Positions 1 through 9,490 are shown, counted from the stretch's first letter. The stretch: 64,000 bases of DNA from Glycocaulis alkaliphilus (GCF_004000605.1 NZ_CP018911.1:806001-870000), one strand, 5' to 3'. The notes: a model not told the origin generated them from the sequence alone. Made by a program: numbers and translations.

Positions 1-1395
1 GACAGCACCGTCGTGGAAATGGTGTCGCTGGAAAACGTCTCGGCAGACGAGATGGCCCGCATTATCGAGCGCCTGCGCCAGCCTGCCTTTCAGGGCGAGG
101 ACAATCGCCGCTTCGCACTGAATATCGCGCCCGTGCCTGCCTCCAACACGCTGCTGATCCGCGGCGAGATGAGCGCTGTCCGGGACATCATTGCGCTGAT
201 CCGCCGGGTCGATGCGGTCAGCCGTTCCAACCAGAGCTTCCGCGTAATCGCGCTGAACCACGCCGATGGCGCGGCCCTGCTGCCGATCCTGGAACAGGTT
301 TCGGTCAGCCTCACGCCCGCCGACAGCGAGGGTGGGGCGGCGCGGCGCGCCTCCATCGCCCATCACGCGCCCACCAACACGATTGTGGTCAATGCCGATC
401 CCGATCAGCTGCGCGAGCTGGAACTGGTGATCCGCCAGCTTGATGTGCGCCGCCCGCAAGTGCTGGTGGAAGCCATCATTGTGGAGATTTCCGATCAGAC
501 CGCGCGCGATCTGGGCTTGCAGCTTCTTCTGTCGGGCAATGCGGGCAGCTCCACGCCCTTCCTGACCACACGCTATGGCGCGTCGCCCGATATTCTGGCC
601 GTTGCGGGCGGGCTGGCTGCACGCGGCGATGATGACGCGTCTGAGAGCTTGCGCGAGGCGGCGATCCAGTCGCTCCTGCGCTCCAGCGGCGCGCTGATCG
701 GGGTGGGCGGACAGAACTCGAACGGGGCGATCTTCGGCGCGATCCTCAATGCGCTGGAGGCCGATACCAGCTCCAACATTCTCTCTAAGCCTTCGATCCT
801 CACGCTCGACAATGAGGAAGCCTCCATCATTGTCGGCCAGCAGATACCGATCACGACCGGCGAGGTGCTGGGATCGAACAATTCCAACCCGTTCCGTACC
901 ATTGAGCGGCAGGATGTGGGCGTACAGCTGCGCGTCCAGCCGCAGATCTCCGATGGCGACACGATCCGGCTGCATCTGCGGCAGGAAGTGTCATCCGTTG
1001 CCGGGCCTGTCAGCCAGACCTTTGCCGAGCTGGTCACCAATAACCGCGCAATCGAGACCACGGTGCTGGCCGATAATGGCGAGATCATCGTGCTGGGCGG
1101 GCTGATCGAGCGCGATGAGCAGCGCGCCGATAGCGGTGTGCCGGGCTTGCGCCGCGTGCCGGTTCTGGGGCGCGCTTTCCGCAATGAGGGCCGCTCGGAC
1201 CGCCGGACCAATCTTGTCGTCTTCATCCGCCCCACCATTGTCCGCAGCGCCGCCGACATGCGCGCGCTGGCGCTGGAAGCCTACGCAAACGCGTCCGAAG
1301 AACAGCGCCGGGCCACGAACGGGCGCGGATCGAGCCTTGAAGACGTGGTGCGGATGATGATGGACGCGCCGTCTGCTCCGGCGGACGGTCAATAG
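1..1395 (+). CDS. gspD: Type II secretion system outer-membrane secretin GspD (5' partial)
   Basis: This is the outer-membrane channel of the type II secretion system, which exports folded periplasmic proteins. The frame is open from base 1, so the N-terminus and signal peptide lie outside the window; 464 codons are visible. The first 150 or so residues look like the periplasmic N domains. The secretin core begins near RPQVLVEAIIVEI and includes SNILSKPSILTLDNEEA, VGQQIP and the late ETTVLADNGEIIVLGGLI block, all characteristic of the GspD/PulD family. The C-terminus ends soon after the barrel, so there is little or no pilotin-binding S domain. It is first in a gspDEFGHIJKLMN series, 8 bp ahead of gspE. 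gspC would be expected upstream. Confidence 0.96.
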   Translation, partial: DSTVVEMVSLENVSADEMARIIERLRQPAFQGEDNRRFALNIAPVPASNTLLIRGEMSAVRDIIALIRRVDAVSRSNQSFRVIALNHADGAALLPILEQVSVSLTPADSEGGAARRASIAHHAPTNTIVVNADPDQLRELELVIRQLDVRRPQVLVEAIIVEISDQTARDLGLQLLLSGNAGSSTPFLTTRYGASPDILAVAGGLAARGDDDASESLREAAIQSLLRSSGALIGVGGQNSNGAIFGAILNALEADTSSNILSKPSILTLDNEEASIIVGQQIPITTGEVLGSNNSNPFRTIERQDVGVQLRVQPQISDGDTIRLHLRQEVSSVAGPVSQTFAELVTNNRAIETTVLADNGEIIVLGGLIERDEQRADSGVPGLRRVPVLGRAFRNEGRSDRRTNLVVFIRPTIVRSAADMRALALEAYANASEEQRRATNGRGSSLEDVVRMMMDAPSAPADGQ

Positions 1396-1403
1396 GGGCA
1401 GGC

Positions 1404-2879
1404 ATGGCACCGGGCCTTCTCACATACGCCTTTGCACGCGAGAACGGCATCGCCTTCCAGCCCGGCGAGACGCCAGGATTCCTGATGCGTCAGGGCGCGA
1501 ATGTGCTGGCCCTTGGTGAAGCGGTGAGGGCGGCAGGCACCATGGCACCGGTGCGCACGCTCAGCGATGCTGCCTTTGACCGGGCCCTGTCTGAAATCTA
1601 CGCCGCCAATGCGGTTAGCGCCTCGCGCGAGGAAGCCGGACAGGGCGACAGCCTGTCACGGCTGATCGAGGACATGCCGCAGGCTGAAGACCTGCTGGCA
1701 TCCGATTCCGAAGCGCCGGTCATCCGCCTCATCAACGGTCTGGTGGCCGATGCCGTAAGGGCAGGGGCGTCCGACATCCATGTCGAGCCGTTCGAGGACC
1801 GGGTATCGGTCCGCTTCCGCCTTGATGGCGTGCTGGACGAACGCGTCAGCCTGCCGCCGCATCTGGCACCGGCGCTCGTCTCCCGCCTGAAAGTGATGGC
1901 CCGGCTCGACATTGCCGAGCGGCGCGTGCCGCAGGATGGCCGGGTCACGCTCACCCTTGCCGGGCGGGGTGTTGATGTGCGTGTCTCGACCCTGCCATCG
2001 CGCCATGGCGAACGCGTGGTGATGCGCCTTCTGGAGAAAAATAGCGCGCTGATGGCGATTGATGCGCTTGGCATGCCGGCGGGCGTCGCAGCGGGCTATC
2101 GCCGCGCGCTGGATCAGCCCAATGGCATCATCCTCGTCACCGGCCCGACGGGCTCGGGCAAGACGACCACGCTCTATGCCGGCCTTACCGCCCTCAATGA
2201 CCAGACGCGCAATATCCTCACCATCGAGGACCCGGTGGAATATGCCGTGGACGGCATCGGCCAGACGCAGGTGAATGCCCGTGTCGGGATGACGTTTGCT
2301 GCCGGATTGCGCGCCATACTGCGCCAGGACCCGGATGTGGTCATGGTCGGCGAGATACGCGATGGCGAGACGGCGCGCATCGCCGTGCAGGCCAGCCTGA
2401 CAGGCCATCTGGTCCTCTCCACCGTCCACACCAATTCGGCGGCTGCCGCGATTGCACGCCTGCGCGATATGGGCATTGAGAGCTATCTGCTCGCGAGCAC
2501 GCTAAGCGCGGTTCTGGCCCAGCGCCTCGTCCGCCGCCTCTGCCCGCACTGCCATGAGCCGTACGAGGCAAGCGAGCGCGAGAAGGCGCTGGCGGGCGTC
2601 TCCGGTCCGCTGACGCTCTATGCGCCGCGCGGGTGCGAGGCCTGTCACCATACCGGCTTTGCCGGGCGGCAGGGCGTCTATGAAATCATCATGGTCGACG
2701 AGGCCTTGCGCGGCCTGATCCACGACAATGCCCGCGAGACAGAGCTCGCCCGTCATGCCTTTGCGCGCGGGGGCGGGCTGTTCGAGGCGGGGCTGGAGCT
2801 GGCGCGCACCGGCGCGACGACACTGGCTGAAGTGCTGCGGGTGTGCCGGGAGGAGGGCGAACGCGATGCCCGCCTTTGA
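1404..2879 (+). CDS. gspE: Type II secretion ATPase GspE
   Basis: Cytoplasmic hexameric ATPase that powers pseudopilus assembly. The 491-residue protein has a short N-terminal GspL-binding region, a GASDIHVEP Asp-box segment near 121-129, a Walker A motif GPTGSGKTT at 247-255, a Walker B region around DPDVVMVGEIRD, and a tetracysteine zinc site (CPHC then CEAC, about residues 375-415) that is typical of GspE and separates it from plain PilT-type motors. The ATG at 1404 follows gspD by 8 bp. The 3' end overlaps gspF by 14 bp, which implies translational coupling. Length and domain order are normal for the family. Confidence 0.97.
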   Translation: MAPGLLTYAFARENGIAFQPGETPGFLMRQGANVLALGEAVRAAGTMAPVRTLSDAAFDRALSEIYAANAVSASREEAGQGDSLSRLIEDMPQAEDLLASDSEAPVIRLINGLVADAVRAGASDIHVEPFEDRVSVRFRLDGVLDERVSLPPHLAPALVSRLKVMARLDIAERRVPQDGRVTLTLAGRGVDVRVSTLPSRHGERVVMRLLEKNSALMAIDALGMPAGVAAGYRRALDQPNGIILVTGPTGSGKTTTLYAGLTALNDQTRNILTIEDPVEYAVDGIGQTQVNARVGMTFAAGLRAILRQDPDVVMVGEIRDGETARIAVQASLTGHLVLSTVHTNSAAAAIARLRDMGIESYLLASTLSAVLAQRLVRRLCPHCHEPYEASEREKALAGVSGPLTLYAPRGCEACHHTGFAGRQGVYEIIMVDEALRGLIHDNARETELARHAFARGGGLFEAGLELARTGATTLAEVLRVCREEGERDARL

Positions 2880-4098
2880 ATATAGCGCGCTGGACACAAG
2901 CGGCCGCCGCACGCGCGGCGTCATCTCGGCGGCGTCCGGCACGGCAGCGCGCGCAGAGCTGCGCCGCAGGCAGCTTGCCCCTTTGAGCGTTGAACGCGCC
3001 GATGAGGCGCGCCGTGCAGGCGAGAAAGCTTTCAGCCTCTCAGCGTTCAGGCGCGCGCCGTCCATGCCCGCCTCTGCCCGGCTTCTGATGACGCGCCAGC
3101 TGGCGACGCTGGTGGAGGCAGGTCTGCCGCTTGCCGAGGCGTTGCAGGTGGTGTCCGCTCAGACAACAAGGCCGGAGGCGCGCCGCATCCTCATCGCCTT
3201 GCGCGAACGGGTGCTGGAGGGGGAGCGCCTGTCGGCGGCGATGGCCGGTTTTTCGGCAAGCTTCCCACCCGTCTACCGCGCCATGGTGGCCGCTGGTGAA
3301 AGCTCCGGCGCGCTGGGCCAAGTGCTCGACCGGCTGGCCACGCATCTGGAAAAGTCTGCCGCCCTGTCGCGCAAGGTGATGACGGCCCTCATCTATCCGG
3401 GCGCGCTCGCCGTGACGGCGATGGCCGTGATCTGCGTCCTGATGGTCGCCATCGTACCGCGCCTTGCCGCCCAGTTCGACACGATGAGCATTACACTCCC
3501 GGCTCTCACGCGCGCCGTGATCGCCCTGTCGGAATTCCTGCAGGCCGGATGGCTTTTCCTGCTCATCGCGCTGGCGCTCGCCATACTGGCCGTCAGGCTG
3601 GTCCTTCGCCGTCCGGCCATTCGCGCCCGGCTGGACCGGGCAAGCCTCTCTTTGCCGCTTCTGGGCGGGTTCCTGCGCAAGCTGGAGGCGGCGCGCTTTG
3701 CCCGGACGTTGAGCGTGCTGCTGGCGGCAGGAACAGTGCTGCCGGATGCTCTTCGGGCGGCCCGCAAGGCCACAACCAACGCCCATATCGGCGCGGCGCT
3801 CGATGCGGTCACGGCAGAGGTGGAGACAGGCCGCACGCTCTCGTCCTCGCTGGAAGGCGCGCGCTTCCTGCCAGCCCTGACCCTGCACATGATTGCAGCA
3901 GGCGAGCGTTCCGCCGCGCTGGAGACCATGCTGCCGCGCGCCGCCGACCAGCTGGAAGGCGAGCTGGAAGCGGCCAGCTCCACTGCGCTCAGCCTGCTTG
4001 AGCCTGCCATCATCATCGTCATGGGCGCGGTCGTCGCCCTGATCGTGCTCTCCATTCTCCTGCCCATCCTCCAGCTCAACACGCTGGCGCTCAACTGA
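2866..4098 (+). CDS. gspF: Type II secretion inner-membrane platform protein GspF
   Basis: Polytopic inner-membrane platform protein that couples the GspE motor to pseudopilin assembly. I chose the ATG at 2866 (MPAFEYSALD), which gives 410 residues; FEY near the N-terminus is the family's usual beginning, and an in-frame start 138 bp further upstream would only add non-homologous residues read from gspE. Two T2SSF repeats are visible, one around LLMTRQLATLVEAGLPLAEAL and one around FARTLSVLLAAGTVLPDAL, each followed by a hydrophobic segment, with a third strongly hydrophobic helix near the C-terminus. It overlaps the end of gspE by 14 bp. Confidence 0.97.
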   Translation: MPAFEYSALDTSGRRTRGVISAASGTAARAELRRRQLAPLSVERADEARRAGEKAFSLSAFRRAPSMPASARLLMTRQLATLVEAGLPLAEALQVVSAQTTRPEARRILIALRERVLEGERLSAAMAGFSASFPPVYRAMVAAGESSGALGQVLDRLATHLEKSAALSRKVMTALIYPGALAVTAMAVICVLMVAIVPRLAAQFDTMSITLPALTRAVIALSEFLQAGWLFLLIALALAILAVRLVLRRPAIRARLDRASLSLPLLGGFLRKLEAARFARTLSVLLAAGTVLPDALRAARKATTNAHIGAALDAVTAEVETGRTLSSSLEGARFLPALTLHMIAAGERSAALETMLPRAADQLEGELEAASSTALSLLEPAIIIVMGAVVALIVLSILLPILQLNTLALN

Positions 4099-4116
4099 TC
4101 CCGAAGGAGGCCTGAC

Positions 4117-4563
4117 ATGCGCGTGCCGACACGCTCAAAGGATACCGAAGCCGGCTTCACGCTGGTCGAGATCATGGTGGTGGTCGTGATTATCGGCCTG
4201 CTGGCGACGGTGGTGGTGCTGAACGTGCTGCCAAGCCAGGACCGCGCCCGCATCGAGAAGGCGCGCGCAGATATTGGCCGCATCGAGCAGGCGATCGAGA
4301 TGTTCCGCCTCGATATGGGCCGCTACCCCACAACCGATGAAGGCCTTGAGGTGCTGGTGACGGCGCCCGCCGATCCGCGCCTTGCCGCGCGCTTTCCCGA
4401 AGGCGGCTATATCAATCGCCTGCCCGAGGACCCGTGGGGCGGCGAGTACCAGTATATGTCGCCAGGCGAACATGGCCGGTTTGATGTCTGGTCACTGGGC
4501 GCCGATGCCCGGCCCGGCGGGGACGGCAATAACGCAGACATAGGCAACTGGACCTCGCGATGA
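4117..4563 (+). CDS. gspG: Major pseudopilin GspG
   Basis: Major pseudopilin of the type II secretion pseudopilus, 148 residues. A short charged leader ends in Gly before FTLVEIMVVVVIIGLL: the prepilin peptidase site with Phe at +1 and Glu at +5, followed by the hydrophobic N-terminal helix. The C-terminal half has the G-major-type features GRYPTTDEGLEVL, PWGGEYQY and DVWSLGAD, the region that forms the calcium-binding loop in characterised GspG proteins. A strong AAGGAGG-like ribosome site lies about 8 bp before the ATG. It overlaps gspH by 4 bp. Confidence 0.97.
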   Translation: MRVPTRSKDTEAGFTLVEIMVVVVIIGLLATVVVLNVLPSQDRARIEKARADIGRIEQAIEMFRLDMGRYPTTDEGLEVLVTAPADPRLAARFPEGGYINRLPEDPWGGEYQYMSPGEHGRFDVWSLGADARPGGDGNNADIGNWTSR

Positions 4564-5066
4564 GCAAAGCCCGCCGCCAGCGCCATGAGAGCGGATTTTC
4601 GCTCATTGAGGTGATGGTGGTCATCGCCGTGATCGCGCTTGTCTCGGTGGTGGCGGTGACGCAGATCACGCCGCCGCGCAGCGCCGCTGAAAATGAGGCG
4701 GGGCAGCTCGCCCTGCGCCTTGAAATGGCGCGCCGCCTCGTGCTGGTGACGGGCAGCCTGATCGGTGTGTCGGTGGACGCCGATGGCGGGGGCTATGCCT
4801 TCATGGACCTGCATCGCGAAGGCTGGCGGGTGCGCCATGGCGACCGCACGCTTGGCCCGGCCCGGCTGGCAGAGGGCGTACGGCTCACCCTCGCTGGCGG
4901 GCAGACCGCTGACGCTGCAGCAGGCGATGCCTTGCCGGTGCCGGATTTCTGGTTTGACCCGCTGGGCAGCGAGCCGCCGATAGTGCTCGAGCTCAGAGGC
5001 ACTGGCCGGGATTATCGCCTGACCGTCTCTGCCTTGCGTCCAGTGGAGGTGAGCGATGCGCGCTGA
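4560..5066 (+). CDS. gspH: Minor pseudopilin GspH
   Basis: Minor pseudopilin, 168 residues. The leader ends ESG before FSLIEVMVVIAVIAL, a type IV prepilin cleavage site with Glu at +5. The rest lacks the GspG calcium-loop pattern. It sits between gspG and gspI, the invariant position of gspH, and the start ATG overlaps the gspG stop by 4 bp. The assignment rests mainly on position and size, because pseudopilins H, I and J diverge strongly outside the N-terminal helix. Confidence 0.88.
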   Translation: MSKARRQRHESGFSLIEVMVVIAVIALVSVVAVTQITPPRSAAENEAGQLALRLEMARRLVLVTGSLIGVSVDADGGGYAFMDLHREGWRVRHGDRTLGPARLAEGVRLTLAGGQTADAAAGDALPVPDFWFDPLGSEPPIVLELRGTGRDYRLTVSALRPVEVSDAR

Positions 5067-5424
5067 TGCAGGCTTCTCGCTTGTGGAAATGCTCGCTGCC
5101 CTCGTCGTGCTGGCGATAGCGGGCGTCGCTTTGGTGCAGGCGCTCACCCAGTCGGCGCGCGCGGCGACGCTTGCCGAGGACCGCGCGCTGGCAGCTTTGG
5201 CAGCAGAGAATGTACTGGCCGAGTGGCGGCTGGAGCGTGCCGGGCCGCCGCGCGATGCCTCCGGCCAGTATGCGTTTGCCGGGCGCGAATATGAATGGCG
5301 GATCGCGGTCAGCCCGACCCCGGAGGCGGGCCTCGTTGCCGTCAACCTCGAGCTCTCGCCTGCAGGCCATTTCACCCGCTCTTCGGTTTTCACACTCACC
5401 CATTTCGAGCGGGCAGAGCGATGA
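5056..5424 (+). CDS. gspI: Minor pseudopilin GspI
   Basis: Minor pseudopilin of 122 residues, thought from other systems to form the tip complex of the pseudopilus with GspJ and GspK. The very short leader (MRADAG) precedes FSLVEMLAALVVLAIAGVAL, the prepilin helix. The body carries ALAAENVLAEWRLE and REYEWRI, the kind of sequence seen in GspI, and the size matches the family (about 120-130 residues). The gene overlaps gspH by 11 bp and gspJ by 4 bp. Confidence 0.92.
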   Translation: MRADAGFSLVEMLAALVVLAIAGVALVQALTQSARAATLAEDRALAALAAENVLAEWRLERAGPPRDASGQYAFAGREYEWRIAVSPTPEAGLVAVNLELSPAGHFTRSSVFTLTHFERAER

Positions 5425-6062
5425 CGCGCGACGCCGGTTTCACACTTGTCGAGGTCATGGTGGCCTTAAGCGTATTCGCGCTGATTGGCACGATGTCTAC
5501 CGGGCTTCTCGTCACCACAATCGATGCCCGCGAGCGGCAGGAAGCAGCGATTGAGCGCCTGTCGCAGCTGCAGCAGGTCCGCGCGCTCTGGCGCGATGAC
5601 GCGGCCCACATGCTGATGCGCCCGCACCGCACAGAAGACGGCGGCTATGGCGGCGCGGCCCTGTCCGGGCGCAGCGTCACATTCTTTTCACTGGACGATG
5701 AGGCTGGCGGCCATCTGGCGGCCTTCACCCGGCGGGGCAGGGCCAATCCGGGCGAGGCGGCAGACCGTTCCAGCCTGGTGCGTGTCATCTGGCGCGTTGA
5801 GAACGGCGTGCTGCTTCGCGAGACATGGCTGTCTGCCGATATGGCCCCCGCCTCGCGGCCGCAGACCATGGTGCTGGCCGAGGGCCTTGAAGACGTTTCC
5901 GTCAGCTTCCGCTATGGCCGCAACTGGCTGGACGCTCCGGTGCGTCCGGGGTCCTCCGGCGAGGTGCCAATGCCGGACTCCATACGGCTGATCTATACCG
6001 ACGCGCTGGGCCGAGAGATTGAACATATCGCTCTTACCGTCGCCGCAGGAGGTTCCTCATGA
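5421..6062 (+). CDS. gspJ: Minor pseudopilin GspJ
   Basis: Minor pseudopilin of 213 residues. I chose the ATG at 5421, giving MTRDAG then FTLVEVMVALSVFALIG, because it places a normal prepilin leader just before the Phe at +1 and gives an ATGA overlap with gspI; the longer upstream frame is a shadow. The segment LQQVRALWRDDAAHM and a late LIYTDALGREIEHIAL are consistent with GspJ. It belongs to the I-J-K tip complex and overlaps gspK by 4 bp. Confidence 0.92.
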   Translation: MTRDAGFTLVEVMVALSVFALIGTMSTGLLVTTIDARERQEAAIERLSQLQQVRALWRDDAAHMLMRPHRTEDGGYGGAALSGRSVTFFSLDDEAGGHLAAFTRRGRANPGEAADRSSLVRVIWRVENGVLLRETWLSADMAPASRPQTMVLAEGLEDVSVSFRYGRNWLDAPVRPGSSGEVPMPDSIRLIYTDALGREIEHIALTVAAGGSS

Positions 6063-7045
6063 ACGCGCGGCACGAGGAGACAGAGCGCGGGGCAGCGCTC
6101 ATCACGGCCCTGATGGTCGTCGCCTTCATGGCGGCGGTCAGCGTGTCGCTGGTGGAGATGATGCGCGGCCATCTGCAGCGCACCGGGGTGATCGAGGACC
6201 GTCTGCAGGCCGCCGCTTATCTCGACGGCGCGGTGAGTTACGGCGAAGTGTTGATTGCGCGCTTCGCAGGGGATGCAGACCAGCGTTTCACCCCTGCAGG
6301 GCCGTGGGACGGGGAAATCCGCATCTTCCCGCTCGATAATGGCGAGATGGCCGCCCGCGTGCGCGACCGCAATAACTGCCTGAATATCAACGCCCTGCAC
6401 ACGCAAGGCGGCGATGGAGAGGCAGACCGGCTGGCGGCCGCCCGCATGCGCGCGCTTCTGGCGGCGTTGGGCGTACCGCCCGGCGACGCCGAAAGCCTGA
6501 TCGCGCAGGCCGCCGACTGGATTGATGTTGACCGCACGCCCCGCCCGGGCGGCGCCGAGGACGACACCTATCTGGCGCGATCCGAACCGTTCCGCGCCGC
6601 CAATCAGCCCTTTGCCGAGCTGTCCGAGCTGCGCCTGCTGCCGGTGATGAACCGCGCGCTTTATATGCGCGCTGCGCCGTATCTGTGTGCCCTGCCGACG
6701 AGCGTGCAGCCCGCGCTGAACGTCAACACGCTGCGCCGGGAGGAGGCCGTTCTCATCACCGCAATTACCGAAGGCGCGGTGAGCGTGCAGGCCGCCGGGC
6801 AGGCCCTGTTCCGCAGGCCGACGACCGGATTTGAAAGCCTTGAGGCACTCTGGGCTGATCCCGCCTTCGCGCCCTTGAGCGCGGAGGAGCGCCCGGCAAG
6901 CGCAGTGGCGCTGCGCTCGGAATGGTTTGAGTTGCAGGTGGAGGTGCGGCTCGGCGAAGCGCGCCTGTCGCGCATCCAGACCGTGCGCATGGACCGGGCG
7001 GGGCGGTTTTCGCGCCTGACGCCCGTGCAGGGAGCTGTTCTGTGA
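6059..7045 (+). CDS. gspK: Minor pseudopilin GspK
   Basis: Large minor pseudopilin of 328 residues that caps the pseudopilus. The leader ERG is followed by AALITALMVVAFMAAVSVSL; unlike the other pseudopilins, the position expected to hold Glu+5 is not acidic, a known property of GspK. The large inserted domain includes NNCLNINAL and AADWIDVDRTPRPGGAEDDTY, typical of GspK, and an NVNTL motif near residue 221. An AGGAGG ribosome site precedes the ATG. It overlaps gspL by 4 bp. Confidence 0.94.
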   Translation: MNARHEETERGAALITALMVVAFMAAVSVSLVEMMRGHLQRTGVIEDRLQAAAYLDGAVSYGEVLIARFAGDADQRFTPAGPWDGEIRIFPLDNGEMAARVRDRNNCLNINALHTQGGDGEADRLAAARMRALLAALGVPPGDAESLIAQAADWIDVDRTPRPGGAEDDTYLARSEPFRAANQPFAELSELRLLPVMNRALYMRAAPYLCALPTSVQPALNVNTLRREEAVLITAITEGAVSVQAAGQALFRRPTTGFESLEALWADPAFAPLSAEERPASAVALRSEWFELQVEVRLGEARLSRIQTVRMDRAGRFSRLTPVQGAVL

Positions 7046-8262
7046 GCGCGCGCCTGATCATAAACCTGCCCGTCGCGGCGGACGATGCGCTTCGCTGGTC
7101 GCTATGCAGCGCATTCGGCGATGTGCTGACCTCCGGCGAGGGTCTGGAGACGTTCGCACTTCCCGCCGGCACCACCGTCTCCGCCACAATCGCGATCATT
7201 CCGGCGGGCCATGTCCATATGCGCCGCCTTGTCATGCCTGCGCGCAGCGACAATGCCGCCCGGCAGGCAGCGCCCTTTGCGCTGGAGGAATATCTCGCCA
7301 CGCCGCTCGACACACAGCGCATCGCCTGCGGCGCAGCCGATGAGAGCGGCGCGCGCTGGGTCGCCGCCCTTGATGCCTCTCTCGCCGAGCGCTGGCAGAA
7401 CGCTCTGGAGGCGCTCGCCATCCGCCCGGTCTTCGCCATCAGCGAAGCCCTGCTGCTTGACCCGGCTGAGGGCGAACTTGCGCTCGCGGTGCATGTATCC
7501 AGCCTGCTCTGGCGCTATCGTGCGGGCACTGAGGACGCAGCTGGCAGCATCCCCGAAGCGCTGGCAGACATGATGATCCCGGCGCTGATCGCCCGCCATC
7601 AGCCTTCGCGCATCACGCTGGCGGGCGGGGAGGGCAATGACGGGTTACAGCCCGGGCAACTCCCTCTCCATCGTACCGGGCCGCTGGATCCCGTGCAGGC
7701 GGCGGCCAGCCTCGATATGGCGCAATTGCAGCTGATGCCGGCCCTCTTTGGTGCTCGCCTTGCCGCCTCGCTGGACTGGCCGGCCCTGCTGAAACCGTGG
7801 CGGCGTGTGGCCGGGCTTGCCGGTGTAGCCGCCGCTCTCGCTCTGGCGGGCATTGGCGCTGAGGCTGCGTGGCTTGCCGGTGAAGCCCGGCGCTATGAGG
7901 AGGCAGGCCGCTTGGCGTTTGCCGAAGCCTTCCCTGATACCCGCCGCATCGTCAATCCGCGTGTCCAGCTGGCTCAACGCCTGCGTGAGCTTGAAGCCGT
8001 CGATACAGGCGGCGCTGGCTTCCTGCCCCTGGCGGGCGCGCTGGCCGAAGCGATGCAAGGCATGCCCGGCATCGAGATCGTGGCCGTGCGGTTTGAGGCG
8101 GGGCAGGCAGCCCTATCCGTGTCAGCCCGCTACCGAAGCTTCGACGATTTCGAGGCACTGCGCGGTGCGGGTGAGGCGGCAGGTCTGGATATTGCCGATG
8201 CCGGAGCGCGTCAGGGCGCGGACGGGGTCAGCGGCGAGTTTGTCGTGAGGTGGCGCGAATGA
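7042..8262 (+). CDS. gspL: Type II secretion inner-membrane protein GspL
   Basis: Bitopic inner-membrane protein of 406 residues that recruits GspE through its cytoplasmic domain. It starts at a GTG overlapping the gspK stop. The N-terminal part (about 1-250) looks like the actin-like cytoplasmic domain, with the QAAPFALEEYLA segment common to GspL. A single hydrophobic helix follows near VAGLAGVAAALALAGIGA (about residues 255-275), and the rest is a periplasmic ferredoxin-like domain. Its place between gspK and gspM supports the call. Confidence 0.92.
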   Translation: MSARLIINLPVAADDALRWSLCSAFGDVLTSGEGLETFALPAGTTVSATIAIIPAGHVHMRRLVMPARSDNAARQAAPFALEEYLATPLDTQRIACGAADESGARWVAALDASLAERWQNALEALAIRPVFAISEALLLDPAEGELALAVHVSSLLWRYRAGTEDAAGSIPEALADMMIPALIARHQPSRITLAGGEGNDGLQPGQLPLHRTGPLDPVQAAASLDMAQLQLMPALFGARLAASLDWPALLKPWRRVAGLAGVAAALALAGIGAEAAWLAGEARRYEEAGRLAFAEAFPDTRRIVNPRVQLAQRLRELEAVDTGGAGFLPLAGALAEAMQGMPGIEIVAVRFEAGQAALSVSARYRSFDDFEALRGAGEAAGLDIADAGARQGADGVSGEFVVRWRE

Positions 8263-8750
8263 TCGAAGCTCTTAAATCGCGCTGGCAACGCCTGAGCGTC
8301 CGCGAGCAGGGCCTCCTGATTATGGCCGGGGCGCTGGCGATGGCCTGCCTTGCCTGGTTTGGCGCGTTTCAACCGGCCTTGAGCTGGCGTGAGAGCGCCC
8401 GCACGGCCTATGTCGCCGCGGCCGATGATTATCGGCAGATTGGCGCTGGCACCGCCCGCCTCACCGCCCTGACAGCTTCCGGCGCAGACACGGTTCTGGA
8501 ACGCGAGCCGGTGCGCAGCGTCGTGGCCGGGTCTGCCAGCCGCGCCGGGATAGTGCTGTCGCGTGTGCTGCCTGATGACGCTGGCCGGTTGAATATCTGG
8601 ATCGACAGTGCGGATGGTCCCCGCCTGATCGGCTGGCTGGAGACCCTCTCTCGCGATCATGGCGTGATTGTCGTGCGGGCGGGTATCGAGCAGGCGGGGC
8701 GGGGAGGCGAACTGCGCGCCCAGCTGCTTCTGGCAAGGAGCGGCGCATGA
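8259..8750 (+). CDS. gspM: Type II secretion inner-membrane protein GspM
   Basis: Small bitopic inner-membrane protein, the partner of GspL in the T2SS platform. I chose the ATG at 8259, which overlaps the gspL stop (ATGA) and gives MIEALKSRWQRLSVREQ, rather than a GTG 9 bp upstream. The protein is 163 residues. The LSVREQ-x-L segment followed by a hydrophobic helix (about 20-42) is the standard GspM N-terminus; the remainder is a small periplasmic domain. It overlaps gspN by 4 bp. Confidence 0.91.
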   Translation: MIEALKSRWQRLSVREQGLLIMAGALAMACLAWFGAFQPALSWRESARTAYVAAADDYRQIGAGTARLTALTASGADTVLEREPVRSVVAGSASRAGIVLSRVLPDDAGRLNIWIDSADGPRLIGWLETLSRDHGVIVVRAGIEQAGRGGELRAQLLLARSGA

Positions 8751-9490
8751 GGCGCACCATCCTGCTGGCCGTCGCCGGTGTCATCGCGTTTGTTGCAGCG
8801 GCCATCGCCCTGATGCCTGCCAGCGTCGTTCATGCGCTGCTTCTCCAGCCTCGCGGCGTTCAGGCAGCCCAGATAACCGGCACGATCTGGAGCGGGCAAT
8901 GGCACGCGGTGCAGGTCCGCTCCGTGCATCTGGCACACGTGGAGGGCGCGCTGGACGCGGTCTCGCTGCTACAGGGCCGCCCGGCCCTGCAGGTGCGGAT
9001 TTCAGACCCGCGCGGGCGCGGCCAGGGGCGCGTCGTATTTGGCGATGGCGGCGTTGAGCTGCACGGCCTGTCCGGGCGCGTTTTGCCTGCTGGCCTTGTT
9101 CCCCTTGCCGGGCTTGGCCGGGCGGCGCTTGGTGAACCTCTGGTGTTTTCCGATGTCCAGGCCCGTTTCGGGCCGCGTGGCTGCGAGACGGCCTCCGGCG
9201 GCGTCCGCTTTGGCGGGCTGCTATCCCTTGATACAGGCGGCGCAGGCAGCTTGCCGGTTCTCGATGGCAGTCTGGAATGTGCGGGCAGTCTGCCCGCCAT
9301 TCGGTTTGCCGGCGAAACGGCAGATGTCCGCATTGACGGGCATGTACGGTTCGGACCAGAGGCGGCGAGCTGGTCGCTGAATGCCGAGCCGCGTACCGGC
9401 GCAATGGCAATGGTCTTGCGCTCTATCGGGTTTGATGGCAGCGGTGACACCTTGCGCAGCGAAGGCCAGACCGGCTGGGATGCGCGCTGA
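8747..9490 (+). CDS. gspN: Type II secretion protein GspN
   Basis: Inner-membrane protein of 247 residues, matching the T2SN family that ends some gsp operons. One N-terminal hydrophobic helix (about residues 4-25) anchors a periplasmic domain. ITGTIWSG followed by repeated beta-strand-like segments and a Cys pair in the second half (RGCETASG, SLECAGS) fit GspN. Its exact role is unknown even in studied systems, and it is absent from many T2SS. It overlaps gspM by 4 bp and is the last gsp gene seen. Confidence 0.85.
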   Translation: MRRTILLAVAGVIAFVAAAIALMPASVVHALLLQPRGVQAAQITGTIWSGQWHAVQVRSVHLAHVEGALDAVSLLQGRPALQVRISDPRGRGQGRVVFGDGGVELHGLSGRVLPAGLVPLAGLGRAALGEPLVFSDVQARFGPRGCETASGGVRFGGLLSLDTGGAGSLPVLDGSLECAGSLPAIRFAGETADVRIDGHVRFGPEAASWSLNAEPRTGAMAMVLRSIGFDGSGDTLRSEGQTGWDAR